This document shows, one piece after another, positions 52,134-61,373 of a stretch of DNA of 64,000 nt; position 1 is the first letter of the stretch; the number at the start of each line of letters is the position of its first letter. Below the pieces are notes generated by a model. The model did not search any database. It worked only from the letters and a program-made list of their open reading frames with translations, and was not told the DNA's origin. Origin of the DNA: Polyangiaceae bacterium (GTDB taxonomy: Bacteria > Myxococcota_A > Polyangia > Polyangiales > Polyangiaceae); NCBI GenBank assembly GCA_016719945.1, contig JADJYE010000035.1:186001-250000 (forward strand). The letters run 5' to 3'. Both the position numbers and the translations under genes were made by a program.

Positions 52134-54466
52134 TCGCTCTCCAGGGCGCCCTTGAGGCTCGCGCCGGCGAGCTTCGCGCCTTGCCGATCTGCACCTCGGA
52201 GATCTGCGCCTTCGAGGTCGGCGTCACGCAGGTCCGCGTCCCTCAAGGTCGAGCCGCCGAGCTTCGCGGCGCGTAGCTTCGCCGAGCGAAGCGAAGCACC
52301 GGACAGATCGGCGCCGGTCAGGTTGGCGCCGCTGAAGGTCGCCTTCAGCCCGTTGACCTTCGGCAGCCGCGCCCCCTCGAAGTTTGCGTCGACGAGCTTT
52401 GCCTGGCGCAGGTCGACGGCCTCGAGGTTCGCGTTCGCGAACGAGGCGGCCTCACCGGTGACGCCCATGAAGCTCGCCTTGACGAGCGTCGCGCCGATGA
52501 ATCGGGTGCGGTCGAGGTGAGCGCGCGCGAAGCCGGAGGACTCCAGGCGCGCACCTTCGAACGAGGAGCCGTCGATGATCGTCCGGTCCCAGACCGTCCT
52601 CGGGGCGTCGAGCTCGGTCAGGTCGCAGTCGATGAAGCTCGCTCCAGCGAGGTTCGCGTCGGCGAGGCGAGCGCCCCTCGCGCTCAGCCCGGTCGCGCGT
52701 GCGTCGACGAACCGCGCAGACGTCAGCGTCGCTCCGTCGAACACCGCGGCCGAGAGCTCGCACCCGGAGAGATCGGCCCCCGCGAGATCGGCTCCGCGAA
52801 ACGAGCTCTGTTGCCATTTGCCTTGAGCGAGGATCGCGCGCTGGGCGCGCGCGTCGTCGAACCGGGCTCCGCGCCCCTCCACCGCGCCGAGGTTCGCGTC
52901 GAGGAGCTGGGCGCGCATCAGCGTCGCCTCGACCAGGGTCGCGCGCGTCAGGTCGGCTTGCGTGAGGTCGGCCTCTGTCAGGTCGGCCTGGGTGAGGTCG
53001 GCGCCCCCGAGCTTCGCGTTCGTGAGCCGCGCGCCCGTGAGCCGCGCGCCCGTGAGCTTCACGCCGGCCAGGTTCAGCCCCGAGAGCGTCGCGCCGGAGA
53101 GATCGAGGTTGCTCAGGTCGGCGCCCGTGAGCGTCAGATCGTTGAGCGGCTGCTTGGCCGCGACGCGCGTCAGCACTTGAGCCCGCAGACCCGTCTCGAC
53201 GACAGGCTCGGCCGGCGGGCCGACCGCGCCGGACGGGGGGGACCCTGCGGCTCGTGCAGAGTTGGGAGCAGCAGCGTTGGGAGCAGGGGCAGGGGTAGCG
53301 GGCGCGCGCGTCGTGGCCGGCTCGGCTGGCTCGACGGGCGCGGGTGTGTCCTGGGTCTCTTCGACGAGCGCGGGCGCCGCGTCGCCGCGCGGGGGCTCGG
53401 CCGCGACGGCGGCGGGTGAGGCCGCGAACGCAGGGACCGCGGCCGGGCCCGAGGGCGATTCACCGAGCCGCATGCCTCGCCCGAGGCTGAGCGGGGTGGG
53501 CGCTTCGGCGGGCAGCGAGACGTCGATGCGAGGGGCGTCGGCCGCGTCGAGCTCGAGCTTCGCCTCGACGCGAAGCCCCGCCCAGGTCTCACCGGTGAGC
53601 GGGATCGAGCCCCGCCACAGCACGGAGAGCTGCAGGTTCGTCATGTCGATCAGCAGGGTGTCGATCGCCATCCGGAAGGTCTCGCGAGGCCCCGAGCTGT
53701 CGATGAGCTTGGCCGCCGCGATCGCGCGCGGAAGGCGCGTCGCGAACCTGGGGAGGTCGGCGTGCATGCCCTCGAAGATGAGCCACTCGTCGCCGTCGAT
53801 CGTGTCGAGGCGCTGATCGGCTGGGGCTGCGTTGAACGCCTCCGCGGGGATCGAGTCTGGCCACTCCCATGGGGTCGCTGGTGGGAACGGCTCGCTCGGC
53901 GACCAGGGAACGTGGCGCCCCGGCCACCCGACGCCGCGCGCCGCGAACGACGCCGCCGCGTGGGGGCGCGCCGGATCGATGACGCTCGCCGGACGTCCCT
54001 CCCGCGAGCCAGCTGGGTTGTCCCCGTGCGCGCCACGCCCCGTGCGCTCCCACAGCAGCGGGAGGGCAGAGAACGGGCTCGGCAGGTAGCGCTCGTCTTC
54101 CCGCGGGCCATAGACGTGGAGCGTCTTGTCGAGGCGCGGGCCGTTCTTCCAGACCACCATGCGGACCGGCATCGCACGCACCGGGTCCCGGTTGGGCGCG
54201 ACCGCATCACCCCAGAGCAGCACCTCGGGCTTGGCCACAGCGGGCCACGTCTCGATCGTCGCTTCGGGCGTGGCCCCCGGGATACCCAGCAAGGGCCGCT
54301 CGACCTGGCTCAGGGGCCTCGGATCGACCGGGAAGCAGAAGCCCCCGTGGACCATCGCGAACGTCGCCTTCACGACGCACGTCACGTGGAGGCGACCGCC
54401 ACGCCTGAAGACGAGGGTCCCGACGTCGCACGTCTGGGGCGGACTCACCGCGATCGGCCACGTCAT
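52130..54466 (-). CDS. DUF2169-pentapeptide-repeat protein (first of tandem pair)
   Basis: The 778-residue protein has the same architecture as its downstream neighbour: DUF2169 domain in the first ~310 residues (FRRGGRLHVTCVVKATFAM, DKTLHVYGPREDERYLP, AFNAAPADQRLDTIDGDEW), a Pro/Ala/Glu linker, and pentapeptide repeats from about 438 to the end. ATG 54466 is preferred because the longer upstream frame is not protein-like. The two paralogues share an ATGA overlap and must come from duplication. They lie about 34 kb from the vgrG cluster, so a T6SS role is inferred from the family, not position. Confidence 0.87.
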   Translation of the reverse strand: MTWPIAVSPPQTCDVGTLVFRRGGRLHVTCVVKATFAMVHGGFCFPVDPRPLSQVERPLLGIPGATPEATIETWPAVAKPEVLLWGDAVAPNRDPVRAMPVRMVVWKNGPRLDKTLHVYGPREDERYLPSPFSALPLLWERTGRGAHGDNPAGSREGRPASVIDPARPHAAASFAARGVGWPGRHVPWSPSEPFPPATPWEWPDSIPAEAFNAAPADQRLDTIDGDEWLIFEGMHADLPRFATRLPRAIAAAKLIDSSGPRETFRMAIDTLLIDMTNLQLSVLWRGSIPLTGETWAGLRVEAKLELDAADAPRIDVSLPAEAPTPLSLGRGMRLGESPSGPAAVPAFAASPAAVAAEPPRGDAAPALVEETQDTPAPVEPAEPATTRAPATPAPAPNAAAPNSARAAGSPPSGAVGPPAEPVVETGLRAQVLTRVAAKQPLNDLTLTGADLSNLDLSGATLSGLNLAGVKLTGARLTGARLTNAKLGGADLTQADLTEADLTQADLTRATLVEATLMRAQLLDANLGAVEGRGARFDDARAQRAILAQGKWQQSSFRGADLAGADLSGCELSAAVFDGATLTSARFVDARATGLSARGARLADANLAGASFIDCDLTELDAPRTVWDRTIIDGSSFEGARLESSGFARAHLDRTRFIGATLVKASFMGVTGEAASFANANLEAVDLRQAKLVDANFEGARLPKVNGLKATFSGANLTGADLSGASLRSAKLRAAKLGGSTLRDADLRDADLEGADLRGADRQGAKLAGASLKGALESE

Positions 54467-54594
54467 CGCGCGACAGGGTACCTGGTAGGGACGCGCCCGG
54501 GGAGGGGCCGCGTGGCGTGCCGCGCGGCCCTCATTCGTGGCAGACTGGTCGGACCACGCTCGGCGCGCAGCTGCGCTTCGGGTTGGCACGGACG

Positions 54595-55455
54595 ATGTTG
54601 AAGGCGTCTCTCGGCACGGATGATTTCGAGCTCATCCGAAAGCTCTTGAACCAGCACGCAGGGCTCTGGTTCGGGGCCGACATGCGTCCAGTCATCGAGC
54701 GCCGTCTACGCGACCGCATCGAGGCGCTGGGTCTGGACAACTTCACCGCCTACCGGCGCCGCCTCGAAGAGGGTGACGTCATCGAGGTCGGAGAGGCGGC
54801 GGAGGTGTGCACCGTCAACGAGACGTACGCCTTCCGAGGCGAGCGGCAGCTCCGCACGTTCCGCGACATCCTCCTCCCGCGGATCTCGGGCGGATCCGGT
54901 CGCGAGAAGGGGGGCATCGTCGTGTGGAGCGCCGGATGCGCGACCGGCGAGGAGGCCTACACGCTCGGCGCCATCGTGCTGCAGTCGGGGCTGTTCGATC
55001 CGTCGCGCGTGCGCATCTTCGGCACCGATATCTCCCGCCGCTGCGTGGCCGCGGCGCGCCGCGGCGTCTATTCGTCGTCGTCGTTCCGAGACCAGGCCGG
55101 CCTCGCGTACGAGCACTTCTTCCGTCGCCAGCCCGACGGGTCGCGCGTGGTCGTGGAGGAGCTTCGCGCAGCGTGCCACTTTCGCCAAGCCAACCTGCTG
55201 GAGGGCTCGGCGTTCGGGTTCATCAACGTGGTCTTCTGCCGCAACGTGCTCATCCACATGGACGAGGCGTCTCGGCGCGTCGTGGTGCAGAGCTTCTACG
55301 AGCGCCTCGCTCCAGGCGGCTATCTCGTCCTCGGTCACTCGGAGTCGCTGCTGAAGGAGCGCACGGACTTCATCCCCGAGGAGCACCCGGACGATCTCGT
55401 GTATCGAAAGCCGGCGGTGGGTGAGCTCCCGAGCGAGCGCGGGAGAGGCCGATGA
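54595..55455 (+). CDS. cheR: CheR-type chemoreceptor glutamate methyltransferase
   Basis: The 286-residue CheR has an N-terminal helical domain (residues ~5-70) and a SAM-binding catalytic domain: VNETYAFRGERQLRTF, VWSAGCATGEEAYTLGAIV, IFGTDISRRCV, and NVVFCRNVLIHMDEASRRVVVQ. It methylates receptor glutamates using SAM, setting adaptation. The gene overlaps cheB (ATGA). No receptor, CheA or CheW gene is in the window, so this pair may serve receptors elsewhere or an alternative signalling system. ATG 54595 is used; in-frame alternatives exist upstream. Confidence 0.92.
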   Translation: MLKASLGTDDFELIRKLLNQHAGLWFGADMRPVIERRLRDRIEALGLDNFTAYRRRLEEGDVIEVGEAAEVCTVNETYAFRGERQLRTFRDILLPRISGGSGREKGGIVVWSAGCATGEEAYTLGAIVLQSGLFDPSRVRIFGTDISRRCVAAARRGVYSSSSFRDQAGLAYEHFFRRQPDGSRVVVEELRAACHFRQANLLEGSAFGFINVVFCRNVLIHMDEASRRVVVQSFYERLAPGGYLVLGHSESLLKERTDFIPEEHPDDLVYRKPAVGELPSERGRGR

Positions 55456-56498
55456 GCGGCGCGTCCGCGAAGGCGTTGCGCGTGCTCGTCATCGACGACT
55501 CGCCGGTGAATCGGCACGTCATCACCGACGCTCTGGTCGAGTCGGGGCGCATCGTCGTCGTCGGCCACGCGGCGAACGGCGAGCAGGCCCTGAGGATGGT
55601 CGCCGAGCTCGAGCCCGAGGCCGTCACGCTCGACGTGCAAATGCCGAAGATGGACGGCTTCACGTTCCTGCGCATCTTGATGGCGACGCGGCCGCTGCCC
55701 GTCGTCGTCTTGTCGAGCTCGGCCCACAGCGACGTCGTGTTTCGCGCGCTTGAGCTGGGCGCGGTCGACTTCGTCGCCAAGTCGTCGGACCTGCTCGACG
55801 CGTCGAAGGACGGGTGGCGGCGCGATCTCGTCGCCAAGCTGCTGTCGAGTCAGCTCCCGGAGTTTCGCCTGCGTCGCAACGCGTCTCCTCCGGGGCCGCT
55901 GCCCGCCCTCCGCAAGCCTCCCCCGGCGCCGCCGCGCTTCGTCGTCGTCGTGGCCGCCTCCACGGGGGGGCCGGGCGCGCTGCTGCACGTGCTCTCGCGG
56001 TTGCCGCCCTCTTTCCCTGGGGCGATCGTGATCGCGCAGCACATGGCGCCCAACTTCACGCGCACGTTCGCCGAGCGCTTGAACCGGACCACGCCGCTCG
56101 CGGTCAGCGAGCTGCAGGACGGAGACCTGCTCTACGCTGGGCATGCCTACCTGTGTCCCGGGGGGCTGTGCGCGGAGCTCAGGAAGGACGCGACCGGCGT
56201 TCGCGTGTCGACCGTGCAGCCGGCGCCCGACGAGCGGTATGTGCCGTCGGCGAACCGCCTCTTCGCGAGCGCGGCCGAGGCGCTGGGGTCGCGCGCCGTA
56301 GGCGTCGTGCTGACGGGGATGGCCGATGACGGGCTCCTCGGCGCGCGGGCGATTCGCGCGGTGGGGGGGACCGTGTACGCAGAGAGCGAGGAGTCTGCCG
56401 TGGTCTATGGCATGCCGGCCGCGGTCGCCGCTGCCGGGCTCGCGTCGAAGGTCCTCGAGCTGACGAAGCTCGCGGAGGAGCTCGCGCTCAAGCGCTGA
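55452..56498 (+). CDS. cheB: CheB-type methylesterase response regulator
   Basis: The 348-residue protein has an N-terminal receiver domain (LRVLVIDDSPVNRHVI, phospho-acceptor Asp in LDVQMPKMDG, Lys in FVAKSSDLLD), a Pro-rich linker, and a C-terminal methylesterase domain with the catalytic Ser in AASTGGPGAL, His in IAQHMAPNF and Asp in LTGMADDG. It removes methyl groups from, and deamidates, chemoreceptors when phosphorylated. The start overlaps cheR, so the pair is coexpressed. Confidence 0.93.
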   Translation: MSGASAKALRVLVIDDSPVNRHVITDALVESGRIVVVGHAANGEQALRMVAELEPEAVTLDVQMPKMDGFTFLRILMATRPLPVVVLSSSAHSDVVFRALELGAVDFVAKSSDLLDASKDGWRRDLVAKLLSSQLPEFRLRRNASPPGPLPALRKPPPAPPRFVVVVAASTGGPGALLHVLSRLPPSFPGAIVIAQHMAPNFTRTFAERLNRTTPLAVSELQDGDLLYAGHAYLCPGGLCAELRKDATGVRVSTVQPAPDERYVPSANRLFASAAEALGSRAVGVVLTGMADDGLLGARAIRAVGGTVYAESEESAVVYGMPAAVAAAGLASKVLELTKLAEELALKR

Positions 56499-56520
56499 GC
56501 GAGCTCCCCCCCCCTCGCGG

Positions 56521-57504
56521 CTAGAACTCGCCCTTCAGCCCGACGTAGCCGGGTCCGATGGCCACGTTCAGCGGCAGGGCGGCGTCCGAGCTGGATCCGC
56601 CGTTGGCGACGTCGATGATGAAGACCGTGGTCCCCGCGGCCAGACCCACGCCGCCGATGATGACGCCGATGTTGGCGATCAGCTGCTCGGTCTCGCCCCG
56701 ATCGATGAGCTCGTCGGTGCAGCTTGGACCGTTCGGGCAGTTCTCCTCGACCTCGGAGTATGTCGACATCGACAGCCCGCCGCCGACGCCGAACATCACC
56801 ATCCCGGCGACGCCGACGCCCGCGAACGACAGCGAGATCGGCAGCAGCTCGAGCTCGGTGCCGCTCTTGCGGCGAGGAGGCGGAGGAGGCGGCAGCCCGA
56901 CGCCGACCTGTCCGCCGATGCTGATCGTCTTGCGCTCGCCGGCCCGAAGGTCGTGCCGCTGCGAGATGGGCGGCGACCCGACCGTGTCGAGCACGACATC
57001 GACCGGGCCGGGATCGAGCGGGAGCGGCTGGCCCCACTGATCGCGGGGGATCGCCGTCGCGCCGATGCGCAGCGTCGAGTTCCCCGCGGCGTTCTGAACT
57101 TGAACCGTCACCAGCGCGATCTTGTTCGACACCTCCTCGATCTCGCGACGAGCGGTGTCGAGGGTGGGCTTGTACTTGGGCTCGGCGACGACGCGCCCCT
57201 CGGCCTCGGCGATCACGCGCCGGAACTGGTTGTACGCCTCCTTGTTCTGCCCTAGCTCGGCGTGGCAACGCGCGATGTAGAGGCCCGAGTTGGGGCTGGG
57301 AACGGTGGCGTACGAAGCCTTGAACTTCTCCAGCGCGGCGCCGAAGTTACGCTGCTGAAACAGCGTCGTCCCGGACTTGAAATGCTCCGTCGCGGTCTTG
57401 GTGGCGGCGTCTTGGGGCTGGGCGAAGGCACCGCCCGTCGTCATGATCGCGGCCGTCAGCAGGGCTGCGCTCAGCCCGCGGTGAAGCGTACGAAGTCGTG
57501 TCAC
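56521..57504 (-). CDS. Exported TPR-like protein with C-terminal membrane helices (kinase-associated)
   Basis: The 327-residue protein has a signal peptide (LSAALLTAAIMTTGGAFAQ), TPR-like helices at about 35-115 (FKSGTTLFQQRNFGAALEKFKASY), a PEGA-like beta segment at about 130-190 and a Pro-rich linker, then two hydrophobic segments (around 225-245 and 275-300). This architecture is very common in myxobacteria next to Ser/Thr kinase genes. It starts 10 bases beyond the kinase stop, so it is probably cotranscribed with it. The molecular role is unknown. Confidence 0.8.
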   Translation of the reverse strand: MTRLRTLHRGLSAALLTAAIMTTGGAFAQPQDAATKTATEHFKSGTTLFQQRNFGAALEKFKASYATVPSPNSGLYIARCHAELGQNKEAYNQFRRVIAEAEGRVVAEPKYKPTLDTARREIEEVSNKIALVTVQVQNAAGNSTLRIGATAIPRDQWGQPLPLDPGPVDVVLDTVGSPPISQRHDLRAGERKTISIGGQVGVGLPPPPPPRRKSGTELELLPISLSFAGVGVAGMVMFGVGGGLSMSTYSEVEENCPNGPSCTDELIDRGETEQLIANIGVIIGGVGLAAGTTVFIIDVANGGSSSDAALPLNVAIGPGYVGLKGEF

Positions 57505-57514
57505 TCAGCTCCTC

Positions 57515-60500
57515 CTAGATTCCCTTGGGATCGTACTTCGGCGGTGGCTTCTTCTGCGTGCCGGTCGGCTTCGGTCGTGGACCGATCGGCTTGCCGGTCC
57601 CGGTGACGGGCGGCGGCGCAGTCGCCGTCGTCGGCGGTGGGGTCGGCGCCGCCGTCGCGGTGGGCTCGGCGGTCGCGGTGGGCTCGGCGGTCGCGGTGGG
57701 CTCGGCGGTCGCGGCCGTCGCCGTCGTCAGAGCGGTCGGCTGAGGATCGACCGCGGGCTTCGGTGTCGTGGCCGTGCTCGCGGGGACCGTGGACTTGGCG
57801 GTCGCCGTGGGCGCGCTCGGCGCCGCGTCGGGGCCGCGGCTCGCCTCGATCAGGGCGATCACCCCAACGCCCACGACGACGCCGATGACGATGAGGAAGA
57901 TGAGGCGCGTCCACGGAGAGCGCTTCGGCTCTGCCATGACGTCGACATCTTCGTCGGGGGGGGACTCGATTCGAGGCGCCGAGCTCAGATCGAACACGGG
58001 CATGGGCGCCCCAGGCTCGGTCCCGAGCGGCGTGGCCTCGGAGATGAGGCCCGCGCCCGAAGCTGGACCTGCCAGCTCGTCGCCCGGGACGTCGAGCGCG
58101 AGCATGGGCAGCGTGCCGTTCGGCGACCCGGCCGCCGCTTCGATGGGATCGCCAGCGGCCACGCTCGCCGCGGCGAGCTCTTCGCGCCGCTTGCGCAGCA
58201 CGTCCGAGAGGACGTTCTCGACGAAGTTGCCGACGTCCCTGCCCGAGGCTGGCTTCTCGAGCAGGCGGGCGATCCGCTCCAGCTCGCCGCGGACCTCCTC
58301 GGCCGTCGCCGGACGCTTCTTCGCATCCTTCTGGAGGAGCCTGAGCACGAGGGCGTCGAACTCGGGGTGGATGTCCGGGACGATGGTCCGGAGCGACGCG
58401 GGGGATTTGATGACGATGTTCTCGATCGTCTTGAGCTCCGAGTCGCCGCGGAACGGGTGGACTCCCGTGGCCATGAGGTAGAGGAGCGCGCCGAGCGAGA
58501 AGAGGTCGGCGCGGCGGTCGATTTGAAGGCCGCCGAGCTGCTCCGGGGACAGATACGGGGTCTTGCCCTTCACCGTCGAGCCCGCCCGCGTGACGTGCAC
58601 TCGGCCCTTCGATTTCGCGATCCCGAAGTCGACGACCTTCGAGACGCCATCGGTCCCGACGAGCACGTTCGAAGGGTTGATGTCGCGGTGCACGAGATCG
58701 AGCAAGTGACCGTTGTCGTCGCGCAGCTCGTGCGCGGCGTGGAGGCCCGCACACACGTCCGAGGCCATGCGCAGCAGGATGGACAGCGGCACGCCGCCCG
58801 ACGTCCGCGACGCCTCTTGCACCGCGCCGAACGTCTCGCCGTTCACCCACTCCATCGCGATGTACATGACGCCGTCGTCGTCACCGACGGTGAGGATCTC
58901 GGCGACGTTGGGGTGCTTGATCTTCGCGGCGACGCGCATCTCGTCCACGAACATCGTCTCGAAGTCCGCGTCGTCGGACAGCTCGGGCAGCAACGTCTTG
59001 AGCGCGACGAGGTGATCGATGCCGGTCTCACCTTGCCGGCGGGCAGCCCAGAGCGTCGCCATGCCGCCACGAGCGACGGCCGCGAGCAGCTCGAAGGCCT
59101 CCGGCGGTTGACCGAGCAGCCGCCCGGGCCCGAGGCGGTCGAGCGAGCTTCCGAGCCCGATGTTTCGCCTGCGGTTCGCCTCGACCGCGGGTGCCTTGGG
59201 CGAGGCAGCCACCGACGCCGCGGCGGTGGCGCTCACGGGCGCAGCGGCCGCAATCTCCGCGGCGACCGCAGCTTCGGCGGGCTTGCCATCGTCGGCGCCG
59301 GCCGCAGCAGGCTTGACGTCTTCGTCGGGGGAACCTGGCTCGGCGTCGATGCCCAGCAGCGTTTGCTGGCGCGGCTTCGGGGGCGGCCGTCGCATGGGCG
59401 GCGGGCGCGTCGGCTGCTTCACCGGCGGCGGCGTCTCTTCGGCCTCGACGAGGAGGTCGGAGTCGACGGCGGTCGGCTCGTCTTCGAGCTGGTCTTCGGC
59501 TTGGGCCGACGTAGGAGTGGCTGGCGGCTGGGGGATCGTGACCTGGGGCGCCTCGTCTTCGATGACCGGCGACTGGGCTTGAGCGGGTCGCTGCGCGGGC
59601 AGCGCCTCGGCTGGCGCGGCCGCGAAGCCCATCAGCGTCTTGGCGCGCGTGCGCTGCGCCGCCGTGGGGGCGACTGCGGCCTTCGGTGCCTCGGGGGTCT
59701 CGGCTTTGGCCGCGCCGTTCTGTCCGGAGGCGGGCGACACGGGTGTCGCCGGCGGTGTGGCGGCGGGCGACGCGGCCGGCTTCGCAGCGGCGGGCTCGGC
59801 GCCGCCGTTCGGGGGCTTCGGACGCCCGACGGAGATCGGCCCACCCGGCGCCGCGGCAGGCGGCCGTACCGAGGCGAACGCGCGCGGCGTGCCCACCGCG
59901 CGGCTCTGTGATTTGTCGACCTGGCTCGCGGCGAACTCCGCGACCGCCTCGTGGGTCGCCACGTCGGAGGTCTCGATCGCGCGCGCGAGCTCGTCGGGGT
60001 GGTTCCGTTCGGCGGGATCGCGCGCGAGCTGACCCACGATCGCCCGTGAGATCAGCTCGCTGACGTCCGCGCGCTGCGACTTCGGATCCGGGATGGCGCT
60101 AGCGAGCACCTTCTGGATGACCGCGGCCTCCATTCGGGACGCGAACAGGCGCTGCCGCGTGAAGAGCTCCCACGCGAGGACCGCCGCGCTGAAGCTGTCG
60201 GCGCGCAGATCGGGGGCGGGCGGTGGAGGGCCCAGCGTGAGGCTCATCGCCTTGACGCGCTCGGGCGCGGCGAAGGGGAGCCGGTCGAGGTTCTTGGCGA
60301 AGTGCAGCCCGAACCGCGTCAACGCGCGGTCGACACCGAAGCCGCTGACCCGAGCGCGACCGTCGGCGCCCAGGTGGATGCACCAAGGGCCCAGCTCTCC
60401 GTGGCCGAGCTCCGGGGTCGCGGCGTGTGCCGCGCGGATCGCGTCGAGGACGTCGAGCACGATGCGCATCGCGATCGGCAGCGGCATCCCGTCTGGACCG

Positions 60501-60829
60501 GCGCGTCGCAGCAGGGTGGCGAGCGAGTCGCCGTCGTGGTGCTCGTGCGCCACGAAGATCTCTCCATCGGCGGTGCCGCTGTCGACGACCTTGAGGATCG
60601 TGGGGCTCGTCAGCTCCGCCGCCTTCTTCGCGGCCTGGAGGAAGCCGTCGCAGAGCTGAGGGCTCTTCGCGACGTGACGGTGAACCTTGGTCAGCATCAC
60701 CTGCGGGCTGGACGCGTCTGCCGCGGCGCGCGCGACGAACGTCGCGCCAACGCTGCTCGCGCATACCTCCCGGAGAAGCTCATAGGACCCAAGCTTCTTG
60801 CCGGTGGCCTGCTGCTGTGTAGAAACCAT
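57515..60829 (-). CDS. Tandem pseudokinase-kinase transmembrane Ser/Thr kinase
   Basis: In this 1104-residue protein, residues about 14-290 form a kinase-like domain without key residues: GHGELGPWCI replaces HRD, SGFGV replaces DFG, and no clear Gly-rich loop remains. A 250-residue Pro/Ala-rich linker follows. A second kinase domain at about 576-858 is intact: ARGGMATLWAA, VALKTL, HRDINPSNVL, VDFGIAK and LSPEQL. One transmembrane helix lies near 976-998, followed by a periplasmic Pro/Thr/Ala tail with AEPTAT repeats. The pseudokinase may regulate the active domain in cis. Confidence 0.87.
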   Translation of the reverse strand: MVSTQQQATGKKLGSYELLREVCASSVGATFVARAAADASSPQVMLTKVHRHVAKSPQLCDGFLQAAKKAAELTSPTILKVVDSGTADGEIFVAHEHHDGDSLATLLRRAGPDGMPLPIAMRIVLDVLDAIRAAHAATPELGHGELGPWCIHLGADGRARVSGFGVDRALTRFGLHFAKNLDRLPFAAPERVKAMSLTLGPPPPAPDLRADSFSAAVLAWELFTRQRLFASRMEAAVIQKVLASAIPDPKSQRADVSELISRAIVGQLARDPAERNHPDELARAIETSDVATHEAVAEFAASQVDKSQSRAVGTPRAFASVRPPAAAPGGPISVGRPKPPNGGAEPAAAKPAASPAATPPATPVSPASGQNGAAKAETPEAPKAAVAPTAAQRTRAKTLMGFAAAPAEALPAQRPAQAQSPVIEDEAPQVTIPQPPATPTSAQAEDQLEDEPTAVDSDLLVEAEETPPPVKQPTRPPPMRRPPPKPRQQTLLGIDAEPGSPDEDVKPAAAGADDGKPAEAAVAAEIAAAAPVSATAAASVAASPKAPAVEANRRRNIGLGSSLDRLGPGRLLGQPPEAFELLAAVARGGMATLWAARRQGETGIDHLVALKTLLPELSDDADFETMFVDEMRVAAKIKHPNVAEILTVGDDDGVMYIAMEWVNGETFGAVQEASRTSGGVPLSILLRMASDVCAGLHAAHELRDDNGHLLDLVHRDINPSNVLVGTDGVSKVVDFGIAKSKGRVHVTRAGSTVKGKTPYLSPEQLGGLQIDRRADLFSLGALLYLMATGVHPFRGDSELKTIENIVIKSPASLRTIVPDIHPEFDALVLRLLQKDAKKRPATAEEVRGELERIARLLEKPASGRDVGNFVENVLSDVLRKRREELAAASVAAGDPIEAAAGSPNGTLPMLALDVPGDELAGPASGAGLISEATPLGTEPGAPMPVFDLSSAPRIESPPDEDVDVMAEPKRSPWTRLIFLIVIGVVVGVGVIALIEASRGPDAAPSAPTATAKSTVPASTATTPKPAVDPQPTALTTATAATAEPTATAEPTATAEPTATAAPTPPPTTATAPPPVTGTGKPIGPRPKPTGTQKKPPPKYDPKGI
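57654..57707. repeat. Three perfect 18-bp tandem repeats in the kinase tail
   Basis: The unit GTCGCGGTGGGCTCGGCG occurs three times head to tail and continues as a partial fourth copy. On the coding strand it gives AEPTAT repeats. Such repeats can change copy number by slippage without altering the frame. Confidence 0.8.
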
Positions 60830-60935
60830 CGGATCAGCAGGCTATCAGGCGTCAACGCCCTGGGGGAAGTCAACGGCGGGTCGGGCGGTCGTGAGGGACT
60901 TCTCCGTCGGGCTTCGCTGTGACACAAAGCCCGGT

Positions 60936-61370
60936 ATGAACGACGAGCCGAAGCCCAGCCCTACGGCGCTCGCGGCGGTGGAGCCCGAGAGCCGGAGCGC
61001 GGCGTACCCGCTGTCCCGACTCTCCGCGCGCATCGACCTGGTCGACGTCGCTAGTGAGATCCAGGAGGCCGACCGCGTGCTCGGCGCCGTCGTCGGAGGG
61101 CAGCTCGACGTGATCGCAGAGCAGATCCGGGGCCTTCAGGACAAGGCGCGTCAGATTCTCGCGCGCGCCGAGCTCGCTGCCCAGCTCCACCGGGCGCGCT
61201 GCAGCTTCAAGAAGCGACCTGGGCACGTGTACCACTTGTACCGACGCAGCCCGACAGATGTGTATCTGTCGCTCTTGTCGCCAGGCGAGTGGGGGGGCGT
61301 TCCGCCTCACCCGTTCGAAGGCTCGTTCCGGCTCGAGGTCGACATGGCGTGGACGCGCGTCGACAGCTGA
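60936..61370 (+). CDS. DUF2452 protein
   Basis: The 144-residue protein matches DUF2452: AAYPLSRLSARIDLVDVASEIQEADRVLG, a helical segment QLDVIAEQIRGLQDKARQIL, and a closing part CSFKKRPGHVYHLYRR, LSLLSPGEWGG and FEGSFRLEVDMAWT. The function of this family is not established. ATG 60936 is used because the upstream part of the frame does not look coding. The gene is divergent from the pseudokinase-kinase (106-base gap) and converges on the endopeptidase. Confidence 0.82.
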   Translation: MNDEPKPSPTALAAVEPESRSAAYPLSRLSARIDLVDVASEIQEADRVLGAVVGGQLDVIAEQIRGLQDKARQILARAELAAQLHRARCSFKKRPGHVYHLYRRSPTDVYLSLLSPGEWGGVPPHPFEGSFRLEVDMAWTRVDS

Positions 61371-61373
61371 CCG

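Noticed and set aside
49500..53100. Regular short spaced DNA repeats resembling a CRISPR-like or satellite array
   Set aside because: The periodicity is about 15 bases and is explained by pentapeptide coding repeats in two overlapping genes; no conserved repeat-spacer structure.
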